Below, piece by piece: positions 44,334 through 53,084 of a stretch of 64,000 nt of DNA (its first letter is position 1; each line of letters begins with the position of its first letter). Origin of the DNA: Novosphingobium huizhouense. Its GTDB lineage: Bacteria > Pseudomonadota > Alphaproteobacteria > Sphingomonadales > Sphingomonadaceae. Both the position numbers and the translations under genes were made by a program. The notes under the pieces are model-generated. The model worked only from the letters and a program-made list of their open reading frames with translations, was not told the DNA's origin and did no database searches. The stretch covers positions 124,001 through 188,000 of the forward strand of contig NZ_JAILXZ010000001.1 of assembly GCF_020179475.1 (NCBI RefSeq). Direction: 5' to 3'.

Positions 44334-45134
44334 TTACTTCAGGAGCGAGAGCACGTTCTGCTGGGCCTGGTTCGCCTGCGCGATCATCGCGGTCGATGCC
44401 TGGCTGAGGATCTGGGCCTTGGCCATGGTGGTGGTTTCGGCCGAATAGTCGGTATCGAGGATGCGGCTGCGCGCGTCCGACAGGTTGGTGACGTTGTCGG
44501 TGAGGTTGCTGATCACCGATTCGAGCCGGTTCTGGCCGGCGCCGAACGAGGCGCGCGCCGCGCTGACTTCACCGAGCGAGGTATCGACCGAGCCGAGCGT
44601 GGTGGTCGCGGCGCCGGCGGCGCTGACGTCGAAGGTGACGGTGGCGATGCCCTTGCTGGTGATGTCGACGGTGTCGCTCGAATTGCCGCCGACCTGGATC
44701 GTGAAGGTCGCATCGGCAGTACCGAAGACGTTGTTGCCGTTGAACTTGGTGTTGGCGAGCACGTCGTTGATCTGGGTCGCCAGTTCCTGCACTTCGGCGT
44801 CCATGTAGCCGCGGTCGGTGTCCTGGTAAGTGCCCGAGGCCGACTGCACCGCGAGTTCGCGGACGCGCTGGAGCATGTTGGTCACTTCGTTGAGCGCGCC
44901 GTCGGCGGTCTGGGCAAGGCTGATGCCGTCGTTGGCGTTGCGGATGCCCTGGCTCATGCCCTTGATCTGCGAGGTCATGGTGGTGGTGATCGCGAGGCCC
45001 GCGGCATCGTCCTTGGCGCCGTTGATGCGCTTGCCGGTCGACAGGCGCTCCATCGCGATGCCGGCCATCTTGCCGGCCGCGTTCGAAGCATTGGCCGCCT
45101 TGATCGCGGCGATATTGGTGTTGATGACTGCCAT
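44334..45134 (-). CDS. fliC: Flagellin
   Basis: A 266-residue short flagellin. The N-terminal D0/D1 region (INTNIAAIKAANASNAAGKM, ERLSTGKRINGAKDDAAGLAI, MSQGIRNANDGISLAQTADGALNEV) and C-terminal D1/D0 (ISNLTDNVTNLSDARSRILDTDYS, QASTAMIAQANQAQQNVLSLLK) are complete. The central variable domain is only ~80 residues, as in many alphaproteobacterial flagellins. No other flagellar genes are in the window, so this is a lone flagellin locus with its own terminator. Confidence 0.96.
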   Translation of the reverse strand: MAVINTNIAAIKAANASNAAGKMAGIAMERLSTGKRINGAKDDAAGLAITTTMTSQIKGMSQGIRNANDGISLAQTADGALNEVTNMLQRVRELAVQSASGTYQDTDRGYMDAEVQELATQINDVLANTKFNGNNVFGTADATFTIQVGGNSSDTVDITSKGIATVTFDVSAAGAATTTLGSVDTSLGEVSAARASFGAGQNRLESVISNLTDNVTNLSDARSRILDTDYSAETTTMAKAQILSQASTAMIAQANQAQQNVLSLLK

Positions 45135-45289
45135 TTCCCATTCTCCACTATGGGGCCGGAGAGACGCTCCGTTCCGTGTTCCGAAGCCAAGAACGACCGG
45201 CGGGGCGAGGTGTTAAGGGGGGATGGCGACGCCGGCGGGACTTGCCCGCTGTTCCGTTTCCGTTCACTGGAGAGACGCCAACCGGAGCG

Positions 45290-48058
45290 ATGATGGACCC
45301 GCTGCCCCTTCCCGCGATTCACGCCTCCCACGGCGGCTGCTGGCTGCGCCAGGGCGACATGCTCGGCGCAGCGACGCGCGGCGTGGGCAAGGGCGAGGCG
45401 ATCATGGCGGCCTCGGACACGCCGCTGCTGATGCTGAACGCGCCGCTGGTGGCGAGCCGGCTCGGCTATCCCGACCTCTCGGGGCTCGACCTGCTCGAGC
45501 TCTTCGCCTTCGTCCACCCGGCGCGCTTCGTGGTGCCGACGGCCAAGGGCCTCGCCCAGGCGCTCGGGCTCGAGCCGCCGGCGGGCGATGCCGCGGTGCC
45601 CGAGCTGCTGCAGCGCGCCGCCGCGGCGCTGCTGGCGCAGTGCGAGGCGGCGGACTGGGCCGAGCGCGAGGGCGCATGGACCGCGCTGCAATCGCTGGCG
45701 CGGCTGCGCTGGCCCTGGGCGGGGCTGCTCGCCCCCCACGTGCGCAAGCCCGACAAGGCCGAGCGCTGGCTGTTCGCACGGCTGCCGGAATGGGAGGAAG
45801 CGCCCGAGCGGCCGCAGCCCGCGCAAGTCGTGCTCGGCGCGGCCGAGATCGGCCTGCGGCTCGCCGCGCTGACCGGCGAGGGCGCCGAGGAGCGGCCCGC
45901 GCAGCTCGCCTTCGCCGAGGCCGTGGGCGGCGCCTTCGCGCCGCGCCGGGGCGCCCGGGAGCCGCACGTGGTGCTGGCGCAGGCCGGGACCGGCACGGGC
46001 AAGACGCTGGGCTACCTCGCGCCCGCCTCGCTGTGGTCGGGCAGGAGCGGCGGGACGGTCTGGGTCTCGACCTATACCAAGGCGCTGCAACGCCAGCTGC
46101 GACGCGAGAGCCGGCGCGCCTATGGCGAGGGCGCGGCGGGCGGCCAGCCGCCGGTGGTGGTGCGCAAGGGGCGCGAGAACTACCTGTGCCTGCTCAACCT
46201 CGAGGACGCGCTGCAGGGCGGCTTCCAGGGCCGCGCCGCGATCCTCGCGCAGCTGGTGGCGCGCTGGGCGGCCTATAGCCAGGACGGCGACATGATCGGC
46301 GGCGACCTGCCGGGCTGGCTCGGCACGCTGTTCCGCAAGCGCGGCATTACCGCGCTGACCGACCAGCGCGGCGAATGCGTCTATGCCGGGTGCCCGCATT
46401 ACCGGAAGTGCTTCATCGAGCGCTCGGCGCGCGCGGCGGCCGGCGCGGAGCTGGTGATCGCCAACCACGCGCTGGTGATGGTCAATGCAGCGCGCGGGCG
46501 CGACGTCGCCAACCGGCCGACGCGGGTGGTCTTCGACGAAGGCCACCACGTATTCGAAGCGGCGGATTCGACCTTCTCGGCCGCGCTGACGGGTGCAGAG
46601 ACGATCGAACTGCGGCGCTGGGTGATCGGCCCCGAAGGCAAGTCGCGCGGGCGGCGGCGCGGGCTTTCGGCGCGGCTCGCCGATGTCGCGAGCTACGACG
46701 AGCAGGGCGCGCTGGCGATCGCCGAGGCGGTCGCGGCGGCCGAGGCGCTGCCCTCGGACGGCTGGCTGGCGCGGATCGTCGAGGGCACGCCGTCGGGACC
46801 GCTCGAGGACCTGCTCGCCGCGGTGCGCGCGCTGGTCCACGCCCGCGACGAGAGCGGCGGCAGCGAGGCGGGCTACGGGCTCGAAACCGAGGTCGCCCAG
46901 CTCGACGGGCCGTTCGTCGAGATCGCCGGGCGCGCGCAGGAAGCGCTCGAGGCGCTGCGCCAGCCGCTGGTGCGCCTGGGCCTGCGGCTCGAGGCGCTGA
47001 TCGAGGACGGGCCGGACTGGCTCGACGGCCCGGCGCGCGCCCGGATCGAAGGCGCGCGCGGCGCGATCGGCTGGAGGAGCGACCTCGTCGGCGGATGGAT
47101 CGCGCTGCTGGCGCGGCTCGGCGGGCCGGCCGACCGCGACTTCGTCGACTGGCTGGCGGTCGACCGCTCGGACGGGCGCGAATGGGACATCGGCCTGCAC
47201 CGCCACTACCTCGACCCGATGAAGCCGTTCGCCGAGAGCGTGCTGGCGCCGGCGCACGGCGTGGTGCTGACCAGCGCGACGCTGTGCGACCGGACCAACG
47301 AGTCGGGCGGCGACGACTGGGACAGCGCGGTTTCGCGCAGCGGCGCGCAGCATCTGGACGTCGCGCCGCGGCTGTTCGGCGCGGAAAGCCCGTTCGACTA
47401 TGCCGCGCAAGCCGAAGTGCTGATCGTGACCGACGTGCCCAAGGGCGACATCGCCGCGCTCGCCGGCGCCTATGGCCGGCTGATCGAGGCCGCGGGCGGC
47501 GGCGTGCTCGGCCTGTTCACCGCGATCCGGCGGCTGCGCGCGGTCTATGGCCGGATCGCCGACCGGCTCGCCCGCGCAGGCCTGCCGCTCTATGCCCAGC
47601 ACGTCGATCCGATCGACACCGGCACGCTGGTCGACATCTTCCGCGACGATCCCCGCGCCAGCCTGCTCGGCACCGACGCGCTGCGCGACGGGGTCGACGT
47701 GCCGGGCGATTCGCTCAAGGTCGTGGTGATGGAGCAGGTCCCCTGGCCCAAGCCGTCGATCCTGCACCGTGCGCGGCGGCTGGCGGCGAAGGACGCCGGC
47801 GGCGGGCAGCGGCACGACGACCGCATCATCCGCGCGCGGCTGGCGCAGGCGTTCGGGCGGCTGATCCGCTCGGGCACCGACCGCGGGCACTTCGTCGTCC
47901 TGTCCGCCGCCTTCCCCTCGCGCCTGCTGAGCGCCTTCCCGCCGGGCACGCCGGTGCGACGGGTGACACTCGATGCGGCTTTACAATTGGTCGCCGCCGG
48001 TGTTTCAGGGAGCGACCCGGCAGCACCGGCTGCAGCCCTCGACGGAAGGACCACGTGA
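45290..48058 (+). CDS. DinG/XPD-like Fe-S DNA helicase
   Basis: A 922-residue superfamily 2 helicase. Walker A LAQAGTGTGKTLGYLAP (Lys ~238), Walker B/DEAH VVFDEGHHVFE (~416) and the C-terminal motif RIIRARLAQAFGRLIRSGTDRG (motif VI). Four Cys that fit the XPD-type 4Fe-4S cluster lie between: one in ENYLCLLN (~300) and three in GECVYAGCPHYRKC (363-374). The ~200-residue N-terminal extension before the helicase core (MLNAPLVASRLGYPDLSGLDLLELFAFVHP) is typical of alphaproteobacterial DinG-like proteins and resembles an exonuclease-derived segment. ATG 45290 follows GGAGCG. Its stop overlaps the phosphatase start. Confidence 0.92.
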   Translation: MMDPLPLPAIHASHGGCWLRQGDMLGAATRGVGKGEAIMAASDTPLLMLNAPLVASRLGYPDLSGLDLLELFAFVHPARFVVPTAKGLAQALGLEPPAGDAAVPELLQRAAAALLAQCEAADWAEREGAWTALQSLARLRWPWAGLLAPHVRKPDKAERWLFARLPEWEEAPERPQPAQVVLGAAEIGLRLAALTGEGAEERPAQLAFAEAVGGAFAPRRGAREPHVVLAQAGTGTGKTLGYLAPASLWSGRSGGTVWVSTYTKALQRQLRRESRRAYGEGAAGGQPPVVVRKGRENYLCLLNLEDALQGGFQGRAAILAQLVARWAAYSQDGDMIGGDLPGWLGTLFRKRGITALTDQRGECVYAGCPHYRKCFIERSARAAAGAELVIANHALVMVNAARGRDVANRPTRVVFDEGHHVFEAADSTFSAALTGAETIELRRWVIGPEGKSRGRRRGLSARLADVASYDEQGALAIAEAVAAAEALPSDGWLARIVEGTPSGPLEDLLAAVRALVHARDESGGSEAGYGLETEVAQLDGPFVEIAGRAQEALEALRQPLVRLGLRLEALIEDGPDWLDGPARARIEGARGAIGWRSDLVGGWIALLARLGGPADRDFVDWLAVDRSDGREWDIGLHRHYLDPMKPFAESVLAPAHGVVLTSATLCDRTNESGGDDWDSAVSRSGAQHLDVAPRLFGAESPFDYAAQAEVLIVTDVPKGDIAALAGAYGRLIEAAGGGVLGLFTAIRRLRAVYGRIADRLARAGLPLYAQHVDPIDTGTLVDIFRDDPRASLLGTDALRDGVDVPGDSLKVVVMEQVPWPKPSILHRARRLAAKDAGGGQRHDDRIIRARLAQAFGRLIRSGTDRGHFVVLSAAFPSRLLSAFPPGTPVRRVTLDAALQLVAAGVSGSDPAAPAAALDGRTT

Positions 48059-48600
48059 AGACCCTGGCCCTGTTCCGCCATGCCAAATCGGACTGGAGCG
48101 ACGCGCGCGCGCGCGACTTCGACCGGCCCTTGAACGCGCGCGGGCAACGCGGCGCGCTGGCGATGGGGCGGCACATCCGCTCGACCGGGCGGCGCTTCGA
48201 CCGCATGGTCGCCTCGCCCGCGGTGCGCGTGGCCGAAACGATCGAGACCTCGAGCAAGGCCTGGGGCCGCACCTTCCCGGTCGAATGGGACCGGCGCATC
48301 TACCTTGCCAGCAGCGCGGTGCTGATGGACCTGCTGCGCGAGATCGGCGGCGACCCGCAAAGCGTGCTGATGGTGGGCCACAATCCCGGTCTCGAGGACC
48401 TGATCTTCGACCTCGTGCCCGACGACGGCAGCAGCCCCTTGCGCGACGTGGTGGTGCAGAAGTTCCCGACCGCGACCTATGCGGTGATGGAGCTCGCCAT
48501 CGACCGCTGGGCCGACCTCGACGAAGGCTGCGCGAAGCTGGTCGAACTGAAGCGCCCGCGCGACCTCGATCCCGAACTGGGGCCCGAACTGCCCGATTGA
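48055..48600 (+). CDS. SixA-like histidine phosphatase
   Basis: A 181-residue phosphohistidine phosphatase-like protein of the RHG family: LALFRHAKSDWSDARARDFDRPL (active-site RHxK/S motif near residue 8), the second Arg in MVASPAVRVAETIE and the second catalytic His in VLMVGHNPGLEDLIFDL. SixA dephosphorylates phosphohistidine in signalling proteins (NPr of PTS-Ntr in E. coli). Start GTG 48055, with GGAAGGA before it, overlaps the helicase stop (GTGA). Confidence 0.9.
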   Translation: MKTLALFRHAKSDWSDARARDFDRPLNARGQRGALAMGRHIRSTGRRFDRMVASPAVRVAETIETSSKAWGRTFPVEWDRRIYLASSAVLMDLLREIGGDPQSVLMVGHNPGLEDLIFDLVPDDGSSPLRDVVVQKFPTATYAVMELAIDRWADLDEGCAKLVELKRPRDLDPELGPELPD

Positions 48601-48649
48601 GCGCGCGAAGGCGGCCTGCCCCTTTGCGAAGCAAGGACGAACCATAGAG

Positions 48650-50077
48650 ATGCGATCCCTGTTGCGCCGCAAGGCGATTGCCGCGACCGAAGACCTGCCC
48701 GACCACCAGCGGCTGGCGCGCACGCTGTCGTGGCCGCATCTCATGGCGATGGGCGTCGGCGCGATCGTCGGCACCGGCATCCTCACGCTGATCGGCGTGG
48801 GCGCGGATCGGGCCGGGCCGGCCGTGCTGTGGTCGTTCGTCGTCGCCGGGGTGATCTGCGCCTGCGCCGCGCTCGCCTATGCGGAAATGGCGACCGCGAT
48901 TCCCGCCTCGGGCAGCGCCTATACCTATAGCTACGCGGTGCTCGGCGAGGTCTTCGCGTGGATCGTGGGCTGGTCGCTGATCCTGGAATATTCGCTGGTC
49001 GTCTCGACCGTCGCGGTCGGCTGGTCGGGCTATGCCAACGGGTTCCTGATCGGGCTGGGGGTGCACCTGCCCGATGCGCTGGTCCACGGACCGGTGGTCG
49101 AGAACGGCGCGCTCAAGCACATCGGGATCAACCTGCCCGCGGTGTTCATCATCGCGGCGGTGGCCGCCATGCTGATGCGCGGGACGCACGAGAGCGCGCG
49201 GATCAACAGCGCCCTGGTGGTGCTCAAGCTCGTTACCCTGGCGCTGTTCGTCGCGGTCGCGGCACCGCATTTCGATGCGGCGAACCTGCAGCCCTTCGCC
49301 CCGCACGGCTATGGCAGCACGGCCGGCGAAGGCGGGATCAAGTACGGCATGCTGGGCGCAGCGGCGATCATCTTCTTCGCCTTCTACGGGTTCGACGCGA
49401 TCTCGACCGCAGCCGAGGAGGCGCGCAATCCCGACCGCGACCTGCCGATCGCGATCGTCGGCTCGATGGCCGCCTGCACCGCGATCTACATCCTCGTCGC
49501 CACCGCCGCGGTGGGCGCGGTGCACTACACCGCATTCGGCAAGAGCGCCGAGCCGCTCGCACTGATCCTGCGCACCATCGGCAGCCCGGGGATCGCAACC
49601 ATCGTCGCCGGCGCTGCGGTGATTGCGCTGCCGACGGTGATCCTGGGCTTTCTCTACGGCCAGAGCCGCATCTTCATGGTCATGGCGCGCGACGGGTTCC
49701 TGCCAGAAAGCCTCGCCCGCGTGTCGGCGCGCGGCGTGCCGGCACGGATCACCGGGGTGACCGCACTGTTCGTCGCCGCGATCGCCGCGCTGCTGCCGCT
49801 CGACCTGATCGCCAGCCTCGCCAATGCCGGGACGCTCTGCGCCTTCGTCGCGGTGGCGCTGTGCGTGCTGGTGCTGCGCCAGCGCGAACCGCAGGCGCGA
49901 GCGACGTTCCGCACGCCCCTGCCCTGGCTGGTCTGCCCGGTCGCGATCCTCGGGTGCCTGTACCTGTTCACCGGGCTGCAGACGATCACGCAGACATCGT
50001 TCCTTGCCTGGAACGCAGCGGGCCTGGTTTTCTACCTGCTCCATGCCCGCCACCGCGCCCTTGCGGCGAGGACATGA
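48650..50077 (+). CDS. APC-family amino-acid permease (CAT type)
   Basis: A 475-residue transporter with about 12-14 helices. The N-terminal cytoplasmic segment DLPDHQRLARTLSWPHLMAMGVGAIVGTGIL carries the APC substrate-binding GAIVGTGI turn, and the motif FFAFYGFDAISTAAEEARNPDRDLPIAI is the CAT-subfamily signature. Likely a proton-coupled amino-acid importer; the substrate cannot be told from sequence. ATG 48650. Confidence 0.93.
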   Translation: MRSLLRRKAIAATEDLPDHQRLARTLSWPHLMAMGVGAIVGTGILTLIGVGADRAGPAVLWSFVVAGVICACAALAYAEMATAIPASGSAYTYSYAVLGEVFAWIVGWSLILEYSLVVSTVAVGWSGYANGFLIGLGVHLPDALVHGPVVENGALKHIGINLPAVFIIAAVAAMLMRGTHESARINSALVVLKLVTLALFVAVAAPHFDAANLQPFAPHGYGSTAGEGGIKYGMLGAAAIIFFAFYGFDAISTAAEEARNPDRDLPIAIVGSMAACTAIYILVATAAVGAVHYTAFGKSAEPLALILRTIGSPGIATIVAGAAVIALPTVILGFLYGQSRIFMVMARDGFLPESLARVSARGVPARITGVTALFVAAIAALLPLDLIASLANAGTLCAFVAVALCVLVLRQREPQARATFRTPLPWLVCPVAILGCLYLFTGLQTITQTSFLAWNAAGLVFYLLHARHRALAART

Positions 50078-50108
50078 CCGGCAGCGGGAAGCCCCCTTGC
50101 CCCGCCTC

Positions 50109-50447
50109 CTAGACCTTGATCGAGCCCAGCCGCTGCGCCCATGCGTTCAAGCCGTCGCGCAGCTTGCGGGTGCGGCTCGCCGGGGTTTCGTCCTCGCAAT
50201 CGAAGCTGTCGACGATCTCGAGCGTGAAGGCCGCCTCGCCGTGGCGGGTCCATGCGTCCTGCAGGCTGCGGTGCGGGTTGGCGCCCTGGCGCAGGGTGAA
50301 CCAGACGCGGTTGCGGATGGTGGCCACGTCGGGCGCGGTGCCGGTCCAAACTTCGCCCGTGGCGCTGCAGCGGATCGCGTAGATCCCTGCCTCGACCTTG
50401 CGCTGGCGATAGGCGGCGCTGGCCGCCTTGCGATCGGGACCGTGCAT
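50109..50447 (-). CDS. Degenerate GIY-YIG family protein
   Basis: A 112-residue protein with GIYAIRCSATGEVWTGTAPDVATIRNRVWFTLRQG at 21-55: a GIY start is present but the YIG half reads VWTG. The helix with Arg (IRNRVWFTLR) follows, then LQDAWTRHGEAAFTLEIVDSF. This is the 'GIY-YIG nuclease family' small-protein type; whether it cleaves DNA is doubtful with the altered motif. AGGAG precedes ATG 50447. It is divergent from DUF2239. Confidence 0.78.
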   Translation of the reverse strand: MHGPDRKAASAAYRQRKVEAGIYAIRCSATGEVWTGTAPDVATIRNRVWFTLRQGANPHRSLQDAWTRHGEAAFTLEIVDSFDCEDETPASRTRKLRDGLNAWAQRLGSIKV

Positions 50448-50464
50448 GCGAACTCCTGTTTAGA

Positions 50465-50501
50465 CCGGGTGAATTGACTTTATTTCATCCGGGTATATTT
50501 A
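50465..50501 (+). promoter_or_regulatory. Promoter and inverted repeat between GIY-YIG and DUF2239 genes
   Basis: TTGACT (50474-50479) and TATTTA (50496-50501) are spaced 16 bases and would initiate near 50508, one base before the DUF2239 ATG, suggesting a leaderless transcript. The -35 is enclosed by CCGGGTGAA-N10-TTCATCCGG (50465-50492), an inverted repeat with 8 of 9 positions matching, a likely operator for this divergent pair. Confidence 0.45.
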
Positions 50502-50508
50502 TGACGCG

Positions 50509-51153
50509 ATGCGCGATGTCCTGTCAATCCCCTGCTCCGCCTTCGCCGGGTTCACCCGCTTCGCCCACGGCAGCGTGGTCGACGTCGCGCTCGCGCTGCG
50601 CGCGCGGCCGCCGGGAGCCGATGATGCGCCGGTCCTGGTCTTCGACGACGTGGCCGGCGGACCGCTCGACCTCGACCTGCGCGGCTCGACCGCCGACGTG
50701 GTGCGGCGGCTCGGGGAGCATCCCGCGCTGCGACGGCTGGCGTCGCAGGGGGCGGGCGATGCCGCAGACGAAGCGCCGGACACCGAGGCGGCCCCGCGCG
50801 GGCGCGGACGCCCGCGGCTCGGCGTCGTCGCGCGCGAGGTGACGCTGCTGCCGCGCCACTGGGACTGGCTGGCAGGCCAGCCGGGCGGAGCCTCGCAGGC
50901 GCTGCGCCGGCTGATCGACGAGGCGCGCAAGCAGGACGCGGGACGGACCGGCGCGCGCGCCGGGCGCGAGCGTGCCTATCGCTTCATGGCGGCGATCGCG
51001 GGCGATCTGCCGGGGTTCGAGGCGGCCTCGCGCGCGCTGTTCGCGGGCGACGAGGCGGCGCTCGGCGCGATCCTCGCGGGCTGGCCGCCCGACGTGGCGG
51101 CGCATGTGCTCGAGCTGGCGCAGGCCGAGGGCCCGGCGGGCAACGACGCCTAG
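50509..51153 (+). CDS. DUF2239 family protein
   Basis: A 214-residue protein of the DUF2239 type: CSAFAGFTRFAHGSVVDVALALR, VLVFDDVAGGPLDLDLRGSTADVV, the Arg/Gly/Pro linker RGRGRPRLGVVAREVTLLPRHWDWLAGQPGGASQALRRLIDEAR (split) and RAYRFMAAIAGDLPGFEAASRALFAGD. The family's TLLPRHW...GASxALRRLVDEAR part resembles a ribbon-helix/HTH DNA-contact segment, but function is unknown. ATG 50509 has no upstream Shine-Dalgarno, fitting leaderless expression. Its stop overlaps the convergent merR stop by 4 bases. Confidence 0.85.
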   Translation: MRDVLSIPCSAFAGFTRFAHGSVVDVALALRARPPGADDAPVLVFDDVAGGPLDLDLRGSTADVVRRLGEHPALRRLASQGAGDAADEAPDTEAAPRGRGRPRLGVVAREVTLLPRHWDWLAGQPGGASQALRRLIDEARKQDAGRTGARAGRERAYRFMAAIAGDLPGFEAASRALFAGDEAALGAILAGWPPDVAAHVLELAQAEGPAGNDA

Positions 51154-51644
51154 TCGGCGACCGCTTCGGCGAGGTGGTCGCGGATGGTGGCGAGGTGGCC
51201 GGCGAGAATGCGCAGCGCCTCGATCACCTCGTCCTCGCCGCCGCCCGGCGACAGGGCGAGGCCCGGAGCCGGCGAAGGCGCAGGAGATGGCGCGGGAAAT
51301 GCGGGCAAGGACGGGGCCGGAGTCGGGGCAACATCGGATGCGGCGGGTTGCGGCTTGCCGGCGGCGGCGAGCAGTGCCTGGCGCGCGCCCTTGATGGTGT
51401 AGCCTTCGTGGTGCAGCAGCCGGTTGATCTGCTGGACCAGCGCGATGTCCTCGGGCCGGTAGTAGCGCCGTCCGCCGGCGCGGGTGAGCGGTCGCAGCGT
51501 GGGGAACTGCTCCTCCCAATAGCGCAGCACATGCTGCTTGAGGCCGAGGGCCTTGGCCACTTCGCCGATCGTGCGCAGGGCGTCCGGCGCCTTGCCGTCG
51601 TCGAACACGGCGGCGGCCGGAGTGTCGGGTGGTGGTTCAGCCAT
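51150..51644 (-). CDS. MerR-family regulator next to ihfA
   Basis: A 164-residue MerR-type protein. The HTH TIGEVAKALGLKQHVLRYWEEQFPTLRPLTRAGGRRYYRPEDIAL (25-70, split) and following helix YTIKGARQALL are MerR hallmarks. The middle (~95-135) is a Pro/Ala linker and the C-terminal helix EDEVIEALRILAGHLATIRDHL may dimerise. No metal-binding cysteines. It is the conserved companion of ihfA in alphaproteobacteria; its target is not known to me. Confidence 0.9.
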   Translation of the reverse strand: MAEPPPDTPAAAVFDDGKAPDALRTIGEVAKALGLKQHVLRYWEEQFPTLRPLTRAGGRRYYRPEDIALVQQINRLLHHEGYTIKGARQALLAAAGKPQPAASDVAPTPAPSLPAFPAPSPAPSPAPGLALSPGGGEDEVIEALRILAGHLATIRDHLAEAVAD

Positions 51645-51655
51645 CTTTCATCCGG

Positions 51656-51955
51656 TCAGGCCTCGGCGCAAATGCGGTCCTTGAGCATCTGGCTGGCGCG
51701 GAAGGTGAGCACGCGACGCGGGGTGATCGGCACTTCGATCCCGGTCTTGGGATTGCGGCCGATGCGTTCGGCCTTGTCGCGCAGGAGAAAGGTGCCGAAG
51801 CCCGAGATCTTGACGTTCTCGCCCTCGCCCAGCGCGTCGCACATGTGGCTGAGGATCGCTTCGACCATCTCAAGCGAATCCGCCCGCGACAGACCGACCC
51901 GGCGATTGATGCTTTCCGCGAGATCGGCGCGGGTCAAGGTACCAACAGAACGCAT
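51656..51955 (-). CDS. ihfA: Integration host factor subunit alpha
   Basis: A 99-residue HU/IHF-family DNA-bending protein. [29 protein letters not shown], then the family signature [21 protein letters not shown] (split) and the beta-arm tip [26 protein letters not shown] 51955 fits the family start; a longer in-frame start at 52000 does not. It forms part of the rpmF-plsX-fabH-ihfA-merR run, although 151 bases separate it from fabH. Confidence 0.96.
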   Translation of the reverse strand: MRSVGTLTRADLAESINRRVGLSRADSLEMVEAILSHMCDALGEGENVKISGFGTFLLRDKAERIGRNPKTGIEVPITPRRVLTFRASQMLKDRICAEA

Positions 51956-52106
51956 TCTTCCACTTCCCCCAGACGTCAGTACGATCCGGGCGGCGATCAT
52001 AACGCAGATTCTCGCCAGCGCAATCCAATGCCCTGTCTTAAAAGGAAATGCGTCCCGACGTGAAACTCTTGTGAGCCGCGGGCGCAGCGGCCCCTTGCGG
52101 ACGGGC

Positions 52107-53084
52107 TCAGACCCGGGCGAGGCTGGCGCCCCAGGTGAAGCCGCCGCCCATCGCTTCGAACATCACCAGATCGCCCTTGGCGATGCGGCCGTCGCGCACG
52201 GCGGTGTCGTAGGCGAGCGGGACCGAGGCGGCGCTGGTGTTGGCGTGGCGGTCGACGGTGACGACCACCTTGTCGATCGGCAGCGACAGCTTGCGCGCGG
52301 TCGCATCGAGGATGCGGAAGTTGGCCTGGTGCGGCACGACCCAGTCGATGTCCCGCGCCTCGCGGCCAGCCGCCGCCAGCACTTCGCCGAGCACGTTGGC
52401 GAGATTGGTGACGGCGTGGCGGAACACCTCGCGGCCCTTCATCCGCAGCTTGCCGACGGTGCCGGTGGTCGAGGGACCGCCATCGACGAACAGCAGCTCG
52501 TTGTGCGCGCCATCGGCGTGGAGCCGGCTGGCGATGATCCCGGGCGCGAGCGGGTCGCTCTCGTCGACCTCCTGCGCTTCGAGCAGCAGCGCGCCCGCGC
52601 CGTCGCCGAACAGCACGCAGGTGGTGCGGTCCTCCCAGTCGAGGATGCGGCTGAAGGTTTCCGCGCCGATCACCAGCGCCCGCTTCGCCATCCCGGTGCG
52701 CAGCAGCGAATCGGCGGTGGCGAGCGCGTAGAGAAACCCCGAGCAGACCGCCGCGACATCGAAGGCGACGCCGCCGTTGCAGCCCAGCCGGTCCTGCACG
52801 ATCGTGGCGGTGGCGGGAAAGGTCTGGTCGGGCGTGGCCGTCGCGAGCACGATAAGGTCGATCGACTTCGCATCGACGCCGGCCGCCTCGAGCGCTCGGC
52901 GCGCGGCCTCGGTCGCGAGCGAGGCGGTGGTCTCGCCCTCGCCGGCGATGTAGCGCTGGCGGATGCCGGTGCGCTCGACGATCCATTCGTCGGTGGTGTC
53001 GACCATCTGCGCCATTTCGGCATTGGTCACGACGCGCTTCGGCAGCGCGGACCCGCTGCCCAGGATCACCGAACGCACGCTCAT
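52107..53084 (-). CDS. fabH: Beta-ketoacyl-ACP synthase III
   Basis: A 325-residue FabH, the first condensing enzyme of fatty-acid synthesis (acetyl-CoA + malonyl-ACP). The catalytic triad is visible: Cys114 in [10 protein letters not shown], His in [11 protein letters not shown] and Asn in [18 protein letters not shown] ends the fold. ATG 53084 overlaps the plsX stop by ATGA. Confidence 0.97.
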   Translation of the reverse strand: MSVRSVILGSGSALPKRVVTNAEMAQMVDTTDEWIVERTGIRQRYIAGEGETTASLATEAARRALEAAGVDAKSIDLIVLATATPDQTFPATATIVQDRLGCNGGVAFDVAAVCSGFLYALATADSLLRTGMAKRALVIGAETFSRILDWEDRTTCVLFGDGAGALLLEAQEVDESDPLAPGIIASRLHADGAHNELLFVDGGPSTTGTVGKLRMKGREVFRHAVTNLANVLGEVLAAAGREARDIDWVVPHQANFRILDATARKLSLPIDKVVVTVDRHANTSAASVPLAYDTAVRDGRIAKGDLVMFEAMGGGFTWGASLARV

